Part shown: in pieces, positions 32,334 through 39,677 of the stretch
Position numbering within the stretch: the first letter of the stretch is position 1
How the letters are laid out: each line of letters starts with the position of its first letter
Assembly (NCBI GenBank): GCA_964555685.1
Contig: CAZKTO010000006.1
Span: forward strand, 4,711-68,710
Direction: 5' to 3'
Length of the DNA: 64,000 nt
DNA from: CAZKTO01 sp964555685
GTDB lineage: Bacteria > Chloroflexota > Dehalococcoidia > SHYB01
Program-made: the position numbers and the translations under genes
Notes under the pieces: generated by a model
Told to the model about the DNA's origin: nothing
Database searches by the model: none
What the model saw: the letters and a program-made list of their open reading frames with translations, nothing else

Positions 32334-32771
32334 ATGCGCAAGACCCTCTACTGGGAGGACGTGCCGGAAGGCGACGCGCTCCCGCCGCTCCACAAGAACG
32401 TCTCTACCCAGCAGCTCGTCAAGTACGCCGGCGCCTCCCTGGACTTCTATCAGATCCACTACGACAAGGACATCGCCCTCAAGGACGGCCTGTCGGGCGT
32501 CATCGTCCACGGCGCCCTCAAGAACGCCTTCCTGGCCCAGCTCGTCACCGACTGGATCGGCCCCGAAGGCGCCCTTCGCAAGCTCAGCGTCCAGTACCGG
32601 GGCATGGACCTGCCCAACGACCCGCTGGTCTGCAAGGGCGCCGTCAAGCGCAAGTACGTGGAAGGGCAGTGCCACTACGTCGAGTGCGACATCTGGCTCG
32701 AGAACGGCAAGGGCGAGAAGACGACGCCCGGCACCGCGACGGTCATCCTGCCGTCCAGACAGGTTGCGTAG
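32334..32771 (+). CDS. MaoC family acyl-CoA dehydratase, catalytic subunit
   Basis: A 145-residue hot-dog protein. KYAGASLDFYQIHYDKDIA preserves the Asp and His of the (R)-enoyl-CoA hydratase motif, followed by GVIVHGALKNAFLAQLVTDW. Paired with the 152-residue degenerate homologue just upstream it would form a heteromeric hydratase of the ChsH1/H2 style, giving 3-hydroxyacyl-CoA for the SDR downstream. Confidence 0.85.
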   Translation: MRKTLYWEDVPEGDALPPLHKNVSTQQLVKYAGASLDFYQIHYDKDIALKDGLSGVIVHGALKNAFLAQLVTDWIGPEGALRKLSVQYRGMDLPNDPLVCKGAVKRKYVEGQCHYVECDIWLENGKGEKTTPGTATVILPSRQVA

Positions 32772-32814
32772 CGGCCCGGCCCTCGACGCCGCGCCCATTC
32801 GAGAGGAGGTCCCC

Positions 32815-33750
32815 ATGGTCCAGTGGTTGAAGAACAAGGTCGCCGTCGTCACCGGCGGCGGCAACGGCATCGGCCGCGCCGTGGCACTGAAGCTCGCGGA
32901 GCACGGCGCCAAGGTCGTCGTCAACGACCTGGGCGGCTCCCGCACCGGCGAGGGCGCGTCCCAAAAGGCGGCGGACCTGGTAGCCGAGGAGATCAAGAAG
33001 GCGGGCGGCCAGGCCGTCCCCAGCTACGATAGCGTCGCCACCATGGCCGGCGGCGAGCATATCATCAAGACCGCCCTCGACGCCTTCGGCACCGTCGACA
33101 TCCTCGTCACCTGCGCCGGCATTCTCCGCGACCGCATGATCTTCAACATGTCCGAGGAGGAATGGGACGGCGTTATCGCCACCCACCTCAAAGGCACCTT
33201 CGCCTGCGTCAAGCCGGCCTCGCAGGTCATGCGGCAGAAGCGGAGCGGGCGCATCATCACCTTCACCTCCACCTCGGGCCTCTACGGCAACACCGGCCAG
33301 GCCAACTACTCCTCGGCCAAGGGAGGCATCGCCGGGTTCACCAAGGTCGTGGCCCTGGACCTGGGCCGCTACGGCATCACCGTCAACGCCGTCGCCCCCA
33401 TGGCCGGCACCCGCATGACCCTCACCGAGGAGTACTTCAAGGCCCGCGACCTGCGCGAGCGCCAGGGCATCAAGCGCGAGGGCTTCGGCTTCGAGGCCAA
33501 GGTCGAGGAGATGCAGCCCGAGGACGTCACGCCCATGGTCGTCTACCTGGCCAGCGACAAGGCATCCAACCTCAACGGGCAGGTCCTCTTCATCGGCGGG
33601 GGCGTCGTCTCGTGGGTGGCGCCGCCCCGGCCCGTCAAGACCATCTACAAGGACGGCCGCTGGACGGTGGACGAGCTGATCCAGGTGGTGCCGAACACCC
33701 TGGCCGCCGGCCTGGTCAACCCCGCGCCGCCGGCCCCGCCCAAGGACTAG
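32815..33750 (+). CDS. SDR-family oxidoreductase (3-hydroxyacyl-CoA dehydrogenase-like)
   Basis: A 311-residue short-chain dehydrogenase with VTGGGNGIGRAVALKLAEHG, CAGILRDRMIFNM, the active-site Ser in FTSTSGLYGN and YSSAKGG. VVVNDLGGSRTGEG is the Asp-type NAD-binding turn with the insertion seen in MFE-2-like enzymes. GAGAGGAGG precedes ATG 32815. It has a longer C-terminal tail (VDELIQVVPNTLAAGLVNPA). Third gene of the MaoC operon and close paralogue of the next gene. Confidence 0.9.
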   Translation: MVQWLKNKVAVVTGGGNGIGRAVALKLAEHGAKVVVNDLGGSRTGEGASQKAADLVAEEIKKAGGQAVPSYDSVATMAGGEHIIKTALDAFGTVDILVTCAGILRDRMIFNMSEEEWDGVIATHLKGTFACVKPASQVMRQKRSGRIITFTSTSGLYGNTGQANYSSAKGGIAGFTKVVALDLGRYGITVNAVAPMAGTRMTLTEEYFKARDLRERQGIKREGFGFEAKVEEMQPEDVTPMVVYLASDKASNLNGQVLFIGGGVVSWVAPPRPVKTIYKDGRWTVDELIQVVPNTLAAGLVNPAPPAPPKD

Positions 33751-33791
33751 CCCGCCGCAGGTGGGTTGCTTCACCCATCCAGGAGGACGTC

Positions 33792-34721
33792 ATGACCAAG
33801 CATCTCGAAGGCAGAGTCGCTGTCGTTACCGGAGGCGGCCGGGGCATCGGCCGGGAGATCTGTCTGGCCCTGGCCGCGCAGGGGACCAAGGTCATCGTCA
33901 ACGATCTGGGCGGCGGCCCCGAGGGCTCCGGCGGCTCCCATGAGCCCGCCGACGAGGTCGTGGAGCTGGTGAAGAAGGGCGGCAGCCAGGCTGTGGCCTG
34001 CTACGATACCGTGGCCACCATGGCCGGCGGTGAGCGCATCATCAAGACGGCCGTCGATACGTTCGGCCGGCTGGACATCCTGGTCCACTGCGCCGGCATC
34101 CTCCGCGACCGCATGGTCTTCAACATGACGGAGGAGGAGTGGGACGCCGTCATCGCCGTGCACCTCAAAGGTATGTTCACCACGGGCAAGTTCGCCTCCA
34201 TCGTCATGCGGCAGCAGCGCAGCGGCCGCATCATCGGCTTCACCTCCAACTCGGGCCTCTATGGCAACGCCGGCCAGGCCAACTACGGCGCCGCCAAGGA
34301 TGGCATCGCGAGCTTCGTCCGCACCGTCGCCCGCGACATGGGCAAGTATGGCGTCACCGTCAACGGCATATCGCCGGCGGCGGCCACGCGGCTCACGGCC
34401 ACGGTCACCCCGCAGGCCCGCGACGCCCGCAACCGCGCCGGCATCACGCCGGTCATGGGCGAGGGGTCGGCGCCGCCGCCCCGCCTGGACCCTGCGGATG
34501 TCGCGCCCATGGTCGTCTATCTGTGCACCGATGCGGCCAAGGATATCAACGGACAGATCTTCTACGTCCAGGGCGGGCAGATCTCCCTCATGAACGCCCC
34601 CTACGCCGCCCGCACGATGCAGAAGATGGGCCGGTGGACGGAGGAGGAGATCGCCCAGCTCCTCCCCGCGACCTTGGGCAAGGACCTGTATAATCCCGCG
34701 CCCCCCCAGCCGGTCAAGTAG
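33792..34721 (+). CDS. SDR-family oxidoreductase, paralogue
   Basis: A 309-residue dehydrogenase very similar to the previous one: VTGGGRGIGREICLALAAQG, CAGILRDRMVFNMTEEEWDA, SNSGLYGNAGQANYGAAKDG, ending LGKDLYNPAPPQPVK. AGGAGG lies 5 nt upstream. The tandem arrangement suggests duplication followed by specialisation, perhaps for different chain lengths or stereoisomers. A 23-bp copy of its 3' end lies downstream at 34762-34784. Confidence 0.9.
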   Translation: MTKHLEGRVAVVTGGGRGIGREICLALAAQGTKVIVNDLGGGPEGSGGSHEPADEVVELVKKGGSQAVACYDTVATMAGGERIIKTAVDTFGRLDILVHCAGILRDRMVFNMTEEEWDAVIAVHLKGMFTTGKFASIVMRQQRSGRIIGFTSNSGLYGNAGQANYGAAKDGIASFVRTVARDMGKYGVTVNGISPAAATRLTATVTPQARDARNRAGITPVMGEGSAPPPRLDPADVAPMVVYLCTDAAKDINGQIFYVQGGQISLMNAPYAARTMQKMGRWTEEEIAQLLPATLGKDLYNPAPPQPVK

Positions 34722-34761
34722 ATCTGGTCTGTTTCCATCGCGTCTCTGGCGAGACGCGGGG

Positions 34762-34784
34762 CCCGCGCCCCCCAGCCGGTCAAG
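34762..34784 (+). repeat. Duplicated 3' end of the SDR gene
   Basis: CCCGCGCCCCCCAGCCGGTC and the following AAG match the last codons of the preceding gene (34695-34718), separated from it by a short CGTCTCTGGCGAGACG hairpin. A relic of local duplication. Confidence 0.6.
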
Positions 34785-34827
34785 ACGTAGTCGTCGCTGG
34801 CCTTCGCCTGCTCTACCTTCACCCCCG

Positions 34828-34945
34828 GCCGGAGCCTGTCCTGAGCCCTTCGGCTCCGCTCAGGGTAAACTCCGCGAAGGGGCCACCCCCTCCCCCTCGA
34901 CGGGAGGGCGCCCCGGCAGGCCGGGGTGGGAGAGGGCGGACAGGC
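34828..34945. repeat. Composite intergenic repeat
   Basis: GAGCCTGTCCTGAGCCCTTC fragment followed by CCCTCCCCCTCGACGGGAGG and CGCCCCGGCAGGCCGGGGTG hairpins between the convergent SDR and GNAT genes. Confidence 0.55.
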
Positions 34946-34951
34946 GCGGGC

Positions 34952-35545
34952 TCACAGCCCGCGCCTGTTGGTCCTTCCGGGGCGCGCGGCGCCGGAGGCG
35001 GGAGCCGGCGTGGACGCCTCCCGGACCTCCCGCTCCTGCCACCGCTCCTTGGTGATCTCCATTGCAATGAAGTCGAAGGCGTTGCGGCGCACCCTCCCCA
35101 CGGCGAGGAAGCCCGCCTTCTGGAAGGCCCGCCGGGCCCGGACGTTCCACTCCAGCGTGTGCAGATAGACGCGCCGCATCCCGCCCTCGGTGAAGAGATG
35201 GCGCAGCAGCGTCTCCACGGCGTCCGTGCCGTAGGCCCGGTTCCAGTAGCGCCGGTCGCCGATCATGATGCCCATCTCGCACTGGCCCTTGCCCTCGTCG
35301 ATGTCGTAGACCATGCAGTTGCCGATGTGCACGCCGTCCTTCGTCTCGATGCCGAAGCGCCGGCGGCGAGGCGGAGGGTAGAGCATCTCCTCCTCCCACA
35401 GCGTCCGCGCGTCGCGGAAGGACATGGACAGGGGCTGAGCGGCGTCCAGGCGGCTCAGCTCGGGGTCGGTGCTCCAGGCGTAGTCGTTCTCGGCGTCGCT
35501 CAGGCGCTTTTCGCGCAGGACGACGAAAGTCCCTTCAGCGCGCAT
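34952..35545 (-). CDS. GNAT family N-acetyltransferase (RimJ/RimL-like)
   Basis: A 197-residue acetyl-CoA-dependent acyltransferase. The N-terminus LREKRLSDAENDYAWSTDPE and MGIMIGDRRYWNRAYGTDAV (the pyrophosphate loop R-x-x-x-G-x-A/G variant) with HTLEWNVRARRAFQKAGFLA are the RimJ/RimL signatures. The substrate could be a protein N-terminus or a small amine. ATG 35545 lies inside the last codons of the Nudix gene, an 11-bp overlap. Confidence 0.85.
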   Translation of the reverse strand: MRAEGTFVVLREKRLSDAENDYAWSTDPELSRLDAAQPLSMSFRDARTLWEEEMLYPPPRRRRFGIETKDGVHIGNCMVYDIDEGKGQCEMGIMIGDRRYWNRAYGTDAVETLLRHLFTEGGMRRVYLHTLEWNVRARRAFQKAGFLAVGRVRRNAFDFIAMEITKERWQEREVREASTPAPASGAARPGRTNRRGL

Positions 35546-35981
35546 CGGCGGTCCTCTCACCGGCCTCGTCCAGGCGGCTCAGGGCCCGTGCCACCACGCC
35601 GGCCTCGTTGGGGTAGGTCAGCGTGCGAGCGGCCTCGTCGCTGGAGAACCAGGTGACCCAGTCGAACTCCGGGTCGTGGCTCTCCGTGGAGCCGCCGGTG
35701 GCGCGCATGAGGAAGAACTGAACGCGCTTGTGGATGCGGGCGCCGCTCTTGGAGAACCAGTACTCGATCTGGCCCAGGTCCGACTGGAGGTCCACCTCCA
35801 GGCCCGTCTCCTCGCGGACCTCGCGCAGGGCCGTCTGCTCCGGCGTCTCGCCGGGGTCGGGCGTGCCCTTGGGCAGGTTCCAGGTCAGCGGCTTGTTGCG
35901 CCCGCACAGGACGACATCGATCTCGCCATCGCGCCGGCGATAGACGACGCCGCCCGCGGAGAAGTGCTCCTCGACGCGCAT
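35535..35981 (-). CDS. Nudix hydrolase
   Basis: A 148-residue Nudix protein hydrolysing a nucleoside diphosphate linked to X. The Nudix box is GTPDPGETPEQTALREVREE followed by TGLEV, complete with the REVREE metal site. FSAGGVVYRRRDGEIDVVLC is the typical first strand, in the Ap4A/ADP-ribose-like style. Overlaps the GNAT gene, so the pair is cotranscribed. Confidence 0.9.
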   Translation of the reverse strand: MRVEEHFSAGGVVYRRRDGEIDVVLCGRNKPLTWNLPKGTPDPGETPEQTALREVREETGLEVDLQSDLGQIEYWFSKSGARIHKRVQFFLMRATGGSTESHDPEFDWVTWFSSDEAARTLTYPNEAGVVARALSRLDEAGERTADAR

Positions 35982-36073
35982 GGTGACGGGGCCCCGACAG
36001 GAGAGAGCGCAGGTTGTACGATCCCATTCTAGGCGTGGCGTGAAAGCCCGGTCAAGGGCAGCGCACCCGCGGG

Positions 36074-36278
36074 CCAGGGCCCTTCGATTATTCTGGGGAA
36101 ACCTCTTTTGACAAAGAGGCTTTCCCCAGGCCCCTTCCAGAAAACTTTAGAGGTGGAGTAGCGAGGGGGTGGGCCTCAGGGCCCACCCCCTCGCTACTCC
36201 ACGCCTAAGGTTCTTTGGGAGGGTCTGGGAACACCTTTCTGTCAAGAAAGGGTTCCCAGGACAACCGAACGGCCCTGG
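36074..36278. mobile_element. Three-hairpin element, copy 3 (type C)
   Basis: It starts CCAGGGCCCTTCGATTATTC and ends ACCGAACGGCCCTGG. The centre is a perfect 23-bp stem (36153-36175 with 36180-36202, loop TCAG) whose sequence differs from the 16-kb copy although both flanks match closely. With the small-protein promoter it fills the 384-bp gap 35982-36365. Confidence 0.75.
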
Positions 36279-36296
36279 CCGCCGTCGCCTCTCCTC

Positions 36297-36325
36297 TTGC
36301 GCCGTCGCGGGCCTCCAGGTACACT
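36297..36325 (+). promoter_or_regulatory. Promoter of the 47-residue protein gene
   Basis: TTGCGC (36297-36302), 17-nt spacer, TACACT (36320-36325). It begins 18 nt past the type C element, the same arrangement as at rpsT. Confidence 0.6.
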
Positions 36326-36365
36326 ACAAGGAGCGTTGCTGCCTCGATAATCCATCAGGTGAACC

Positions 36366-36509
36366 ATGTCCGACCGCGCCCAGTTGAAAGGCGTCATCCG
36401 CACACGCGGGTCCAAGGGCGGCGCCATCTCCCGCAAGCGCGCCAACCGCGGCCAGCGCAGGAAGGTCCTCCCGATGGAGGTCCTCCTGGGCGAGAGGCCG
36501 CTGAAGTAG
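36366..36509 (+). CDS. Small basic protein, 47 residues, unknown function
   Basis: MSDRAQLKGVIRTRGSKGGA continues into ISRKRANRGQRRKVLPMEVL, a strongly basic N-terminal two thirds followed by a short LLGERPLK tail. No family recognised; the charge suggests nucleic-acid or ribosome binding. AAGGAG lies well upstream of the ATG, and a promoter before and a strong terminator after make it a self-contained transcription unit. Confidence 0.6.
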   Translation: MSDRAQLKGVIRTRGSKGGAISRKRANRGQRRKVLPMEVLLGERPLK

Positions 36510-36533
36510 TAGTCGCGTAACCCTCGGCGAGCG

Positions 36534-36562
36534 AAAGGGGCGGGGATATCCGCCCCTTTTTC
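36534..36562 (+). terminator. Intrinsic terminator after the 47-residue gene
   Basis: AAAGGGGCGG, loop GATATC-like, CCGCCCCTTTTTC: a 9-10 bp stem followed by a T run. Confidence 0.85.
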
Positions 36563-36721
36563 ATAAAACAGGCCGCTGGATACCCGCCCCGACGCATCGG
36601 GGCGGGCGGAAAGTGGCCCCCCGATTTGTCGGGGGGCCGGAGACTTTTGCCTCGGCAGCACGTTACACGACACATCGAAGGTTACTCAACCGTTGAGCTC
36701 GTGGCTTCCTGGAGTTGGCAA

Positions 36722-36803
36722 CGCCCTAACCCCCTGGCCCCCTCTCCGAGCCGGAGAGGGGGCAGACCCCGACCTAGTCGTGGGCGGGGGAGAGGGCCAC
36801 CAG
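36722..36803. repeat. Type B repeat in a 442-bp gap
   Basis: CCCTAACCCCCTGGCCCCCT and CTCTCCGAGCCGGAGAG hairpin, ending GGGGGAGAGGGCC. The gap 36510-36951 otherwise holds the terminator at 36534, a CCCCGACGCATCGGGGCGGG hairpin near 36588 and a TATAAT -10 at 36893-36898 without a clear -35. Confidence 0.6.
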
Positions 36804-36951
36804 GCGCCCCCGCATTTTCATTCTTCCTGGTGCTGAACGCCAGCATGATCGATTCTTCGCCCCGACTTTTCGGGGCGGGAGAGGTCGAGTGCTATAATGG
36901 GCGCCAAAGTCGCGCCCGCGCGCCGCTTCCCGCCCCGCTTCCCGCCCCGCT

Positions 36952-37641
36952 ATGAGCGACCCCCTGGAGATCCCCCTCTTCCCTCTGAATAACGTCGTCC
37001 TCTTTCCGGACCAGCTCCTGCCGCTCCATATCTTTGAGGAGCGATACAAGCTCATGATCGGAGAATGCCTGCGGGACAAGCGGAGCTTCGGCGTCCTGCT
37101 GATCCAGAGCGGCCGCGAGGTCGGCGCTCCCGCCGTGCCCTTCACCGTCGGCACCACCGCGCGCATCGCCGACGTCCAGGCGCTGGACCAGGGGCGGATG
37201 AACCTCAAGACCGTCGGCGAGCGGCCGTTCCGCCTGCTGCGGGTGACCCAGCTCCGCCCCTACATGCGCGGGGAGGTGGAGCTCCTTGGCTACGGCCTGG
37301 GCGAGACGGCGGGCCTCGATCCGCTCGTGGCCTCGGTGAGGGAGCAGTTCTCCGTCCACCTGGACATCCTGGCCCAGCTCTCCCAGCGGGACCGGGTCGA
37401 CCTGGACCTGGACCTGGACGCGGAGCGCCTCTCCTATCTCGTCGGGAGCATCCTGGCCGTCCAACATCTGGAAAAACAGCGTCTCCTGGAGACGCCCCGG
37501 GCCGACGAGCGGCTCCAGAAGGAGCTGAGCCTGCTGATGCGGGAGAACCGGACGCTCCAGACGTTCCTCTATCTGCGCAAGCAGTCGGGCGGGCAGCCGC
37601 CGGAGGAGGGTCAGCTGGGCCGGCGCATCTCCCCCAACTAG
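36952..37641 (+). CDS. Lon N-terminal (LON substrate-binding) domain protein
   Basis: A 229-residue protein consisting of the LON substrate-binding domain without ATPase or protease. EIPLFPLNNVVLFPDQLLPL and HIFEERYKLMI are the signature; GVLLIQSGREVG and RMNLKTVGERPFRLL follow, then a C-terminal helical part. Stand-alone forms are widespread; their role is unclear. A TATAAT box 53 nt upstream is a likely -10. folB follows 27 bp downstream. Confidence 0.92.
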   Translation: MSDPLEIPLFPLNNVVLFPDQLLPLHIFEERYKLMIGECLRDKRSFGVLLIQSGREVGAPAVPFTVGTTARIADVQALDQGRMNLKTVGERPFRLLRVTQLRPYMRGEVELLGYGLGETAGLDPLVASVREQFSVHLDILAQLSQRDRVDLDLDLDAERLSYLVGSILAVQHLEKQRLLETPRADERLQKELSLLMRENRTLQTFLYLRKQSGGQPPEEGQLGRRISPN

Positions 37642-37668
37642 GGGGCGCGCCCCTCGAGGCCCCTCGCC

Positions 37669-38085
37669 ATGGCTGCACGGGACGTCATTCGTCTGAGCGG
37701 CATGCTCTTCTTCGGCCGGCACGGCGCCCAGGCCGAGGAGCGGTCCCTGGGACGCCAGTTCGAGGTGGACGTGGAGGTCCACGCCGGCCTCTCCAAGGCG
37801 CGCCGCAGCGACCGCCTGTCCGACACCATCGACTACGGCGAGGTCTACGCCGTGGTGCGCGAGATCATCGAGGGGCCCAGCCGGAACCTCCTGGAGCGCC
37901 TCGCCGATGAGGTCGCGACGCGCATCCTGGAGCGCTTCCCTGCGGAGGCGGTGCGCGTCCGGGTCAAGAAGCCGCGGCTCCCGATCCACGGCGGCGTCTT
38001 GGATAGCGTCTCCGTGGAGGTCTGGGTGGAGCGCAGGGGCGCGCTGGCCGCTGCGGCCCGCCCCCGCCGCCGCGGCCGCTCCTGA
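37669..38085 (+). CDS. folB: Dihydroneopterin aldolase
   Basis: A 138-residue folate-pathway enzyme converting 7,8-dihydroneopterin to 6-hydroxymethyl-dihydropterin and glycolaldehyde. MLFFGRHGAQAEERSLGRQF with the conserved Glu, TIDYGEVYAVV, LLERLADEVATRIL and VKKPRLPIHGG carry the pterin-binding residues and catalytic Lys. The C-terminus adds a short Arg/Ala tail (AAAARPRRRGRS). Other folate genes are not in the window. Confidence 0.93.
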   Translation: MAARDVIRLSGMLFFGRHGAQAEERSLGRQFEVDVEVHAGLSKARRSDRLSDTIDYGEVYAVVREIIEGPSRNLLERLADEVATRILERFPAEAVRVRVKKPRLPIHGGVLDSVSVEVWVERRGALAAAARPRRRGRS

Positions 38086-38271
38086 CGCGTGGGGCCCCGT
38101 CCCCTTGCTTCTCCGGACAGGCCCCGGCTATACTTGGGCCACAGCCCGCGAGCCCGGCGCCCACCCATCTTCCCGTCCCATGCCGGACGCATCTCAGGAA
38201 CGCCGCGCTGCGGGCCCATGCTTACCTGGCGCCGCCCCGAGGCCAGGTCCCACGCGAGAGGAGCGCCGTCC

Positions 38272-39675
38272 ATGGCCAAGCCCCCGGAAGCCCGGACGCT
38301 GGCAGAGCTGAGGCGGTCCGGTTACAAGGTTCTGACCGTCAAGCAAGAGCTCCGCAAGAACCTCATCGACCGGATGCGCAAGGGCGACGACCTCTTTCCG
38401 GGGATCATCGGCTATGGCGACACCGTCGTCCCGCAGGTGCAGAACGCCGTCCTCTCGGGCCACGACCTGATCTTCCTTGGCGAGCGGGGCCAGGCCAAAT
38501 CGCGCATCATCCGCGCCATGGTCAATCTCCTCGATGAGTATATCCCGGCCATCGAGGGGAGCGAGGTCTCGGACAACCCCTTCCACCCCATCTCCAAGTT
38601 CGGCAGAGAGCGCATCGCGGAGAAGGGCGACGCGACGCCCATCACCTGGGTCCATCGTGCGTTGCGCTACAGCGAGAAGCTGGCGACCCCCGACATCACT
38701 ATGGCCGACCTCATCGGCGAGATCGACCCCATCAAGGTCGCCGAGGGGCGCTACCTCTCCGACGAACTGACGATCCACTACGGCCTCATCCCGCGGACCA
38801 ATCGCGGCATCTTCTCCATCAATGAGCTCCCGGACCTGACCGAGCGGATCCAGGTGGGCCTCTTCAACCTCATGGAGGAGCGGGATATCCAGATCAAGGG
38901 CTACCGCGTCCGCCTGCCCCTGGACGTCTACGTCGTCGCCAGCGCCAACCCGGAGGACTACACCAACCGAGGGCGCATCATCACACCCCTCAAGGACCGG
39001 TACGGCTCCCTGGTGCGCACCCACTACCCCCGGCGCCTCGAGGAGGAGATCGCCATCGTCGATCAGGAGGCGCACGCCACCGACGACACCGGCATCCCCG
39101 TCTCCGTGCCCCCGTACATGAAAGAGATCGTCGGCGAGATCACCTCCCTGGCGCGCCGCAGTCCAGACATCAACCAGCGCTCCGGCGTCAGCGTCCGCGT
39201 GACCATCTGCAACTATGAGACGATGGTCAGCAACGCCATCCGCCGGGCCATACGCGTGGGCGAGAAGTCGGCCGTGCCCCGCGTCACCGACCTCCAGTTC
39301 ATCCTAGCCTCCACCAGCGGCAAGCTGGAGCTGGAGTCGGTCGAGGAGGGCCGCGACGGCAAGCTGCTGGAGGAGCTGATCAAGAAGGGTGTCTTGAACA
39401 CCTTCAGCCGCCACCTCAGCGTCCAGGACCTCGAGCCCCTCGTGGCCCGCTTCGACCAGGGTTTCAGCCTGGAGGTCTCGGAGGCGATGCCATCCAAGGC
39501 CTACATGAAGGCGCTGGGCGAGCTTCCTGAGATCCGAGAGGGCGTCCGCAAGCTGCGGGTGGACGAGGACGCGGCCTCCATCGCATCGGCCATCGAGTTC
39601 ATCCTGGAGGGCCTGCACCTGAACCGGCGGCTGAACCGGGACAAGGTCGAGGGGACCTACCGGTACCGAGGGTAG
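38272..39675 (+). CDS. AAA+ ATPase of MoxR/Mg-chelatase type
   Basis: A 467-residue ATPase. The nucleotide loop reads FLGERGQAKSRIIRAM, a GxxGxxKS variant; Walker B is GIFSINELPDL, with Asn in place of the usual Asp. YVVASANPEDYTNRGRIITP is sensor 1, and PLKDRYGSLVRTHYPR the arginine-finger region. ATG 38272 follows GAGAGGAG. It lies 2 bp from a VWA gene, the classical MoxR-VWA pair acting as a chaperone or metal-insertion machine; its client is unknown. The upstream in-frame extension to 38089 is not used. Confidence 0.88.
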   Translation: MAKPPEARTLAELRRSGYKVLTVKQELRKNLIDRMRKGDDLFPGIIGYGDTVVPQVQNAVLSGHDLIFLGERGQAKSRIIRAMVNLLDEYIPAIEGSEVSDNPFHPISKFGRERIAEKGDATPITWVHRALRYSEKLATPDITMADLIGEIDPIKVAEGRYLSDELTIHYGLIPRTNRGIFSINELPDLTERIQVGLFNLMEERDIQIKGYRVRLPLDVYVVASANPEDYTNRGRIITPLKDRYGSLVRTHYPRRLEEEIAIVDQEAHATDDTGIPVSVPPYMKEIVGEITSLARRSPDINQRSGVSVRVTICNYETMVSNAIRRAIRVGEKSAVPRVTDLQFILASTSGKLELESVEEGRDGKLLEELIKKGVLNTFSRHLSVQDLEPLVARFDQGFSLEVSEAMPSKAYMKALGELPEIREGVRKLRVDEDAASIASAIEFILEGLHLNRRLNRDKVEGTYRYRG

Positions 39676-39677
39676 GC

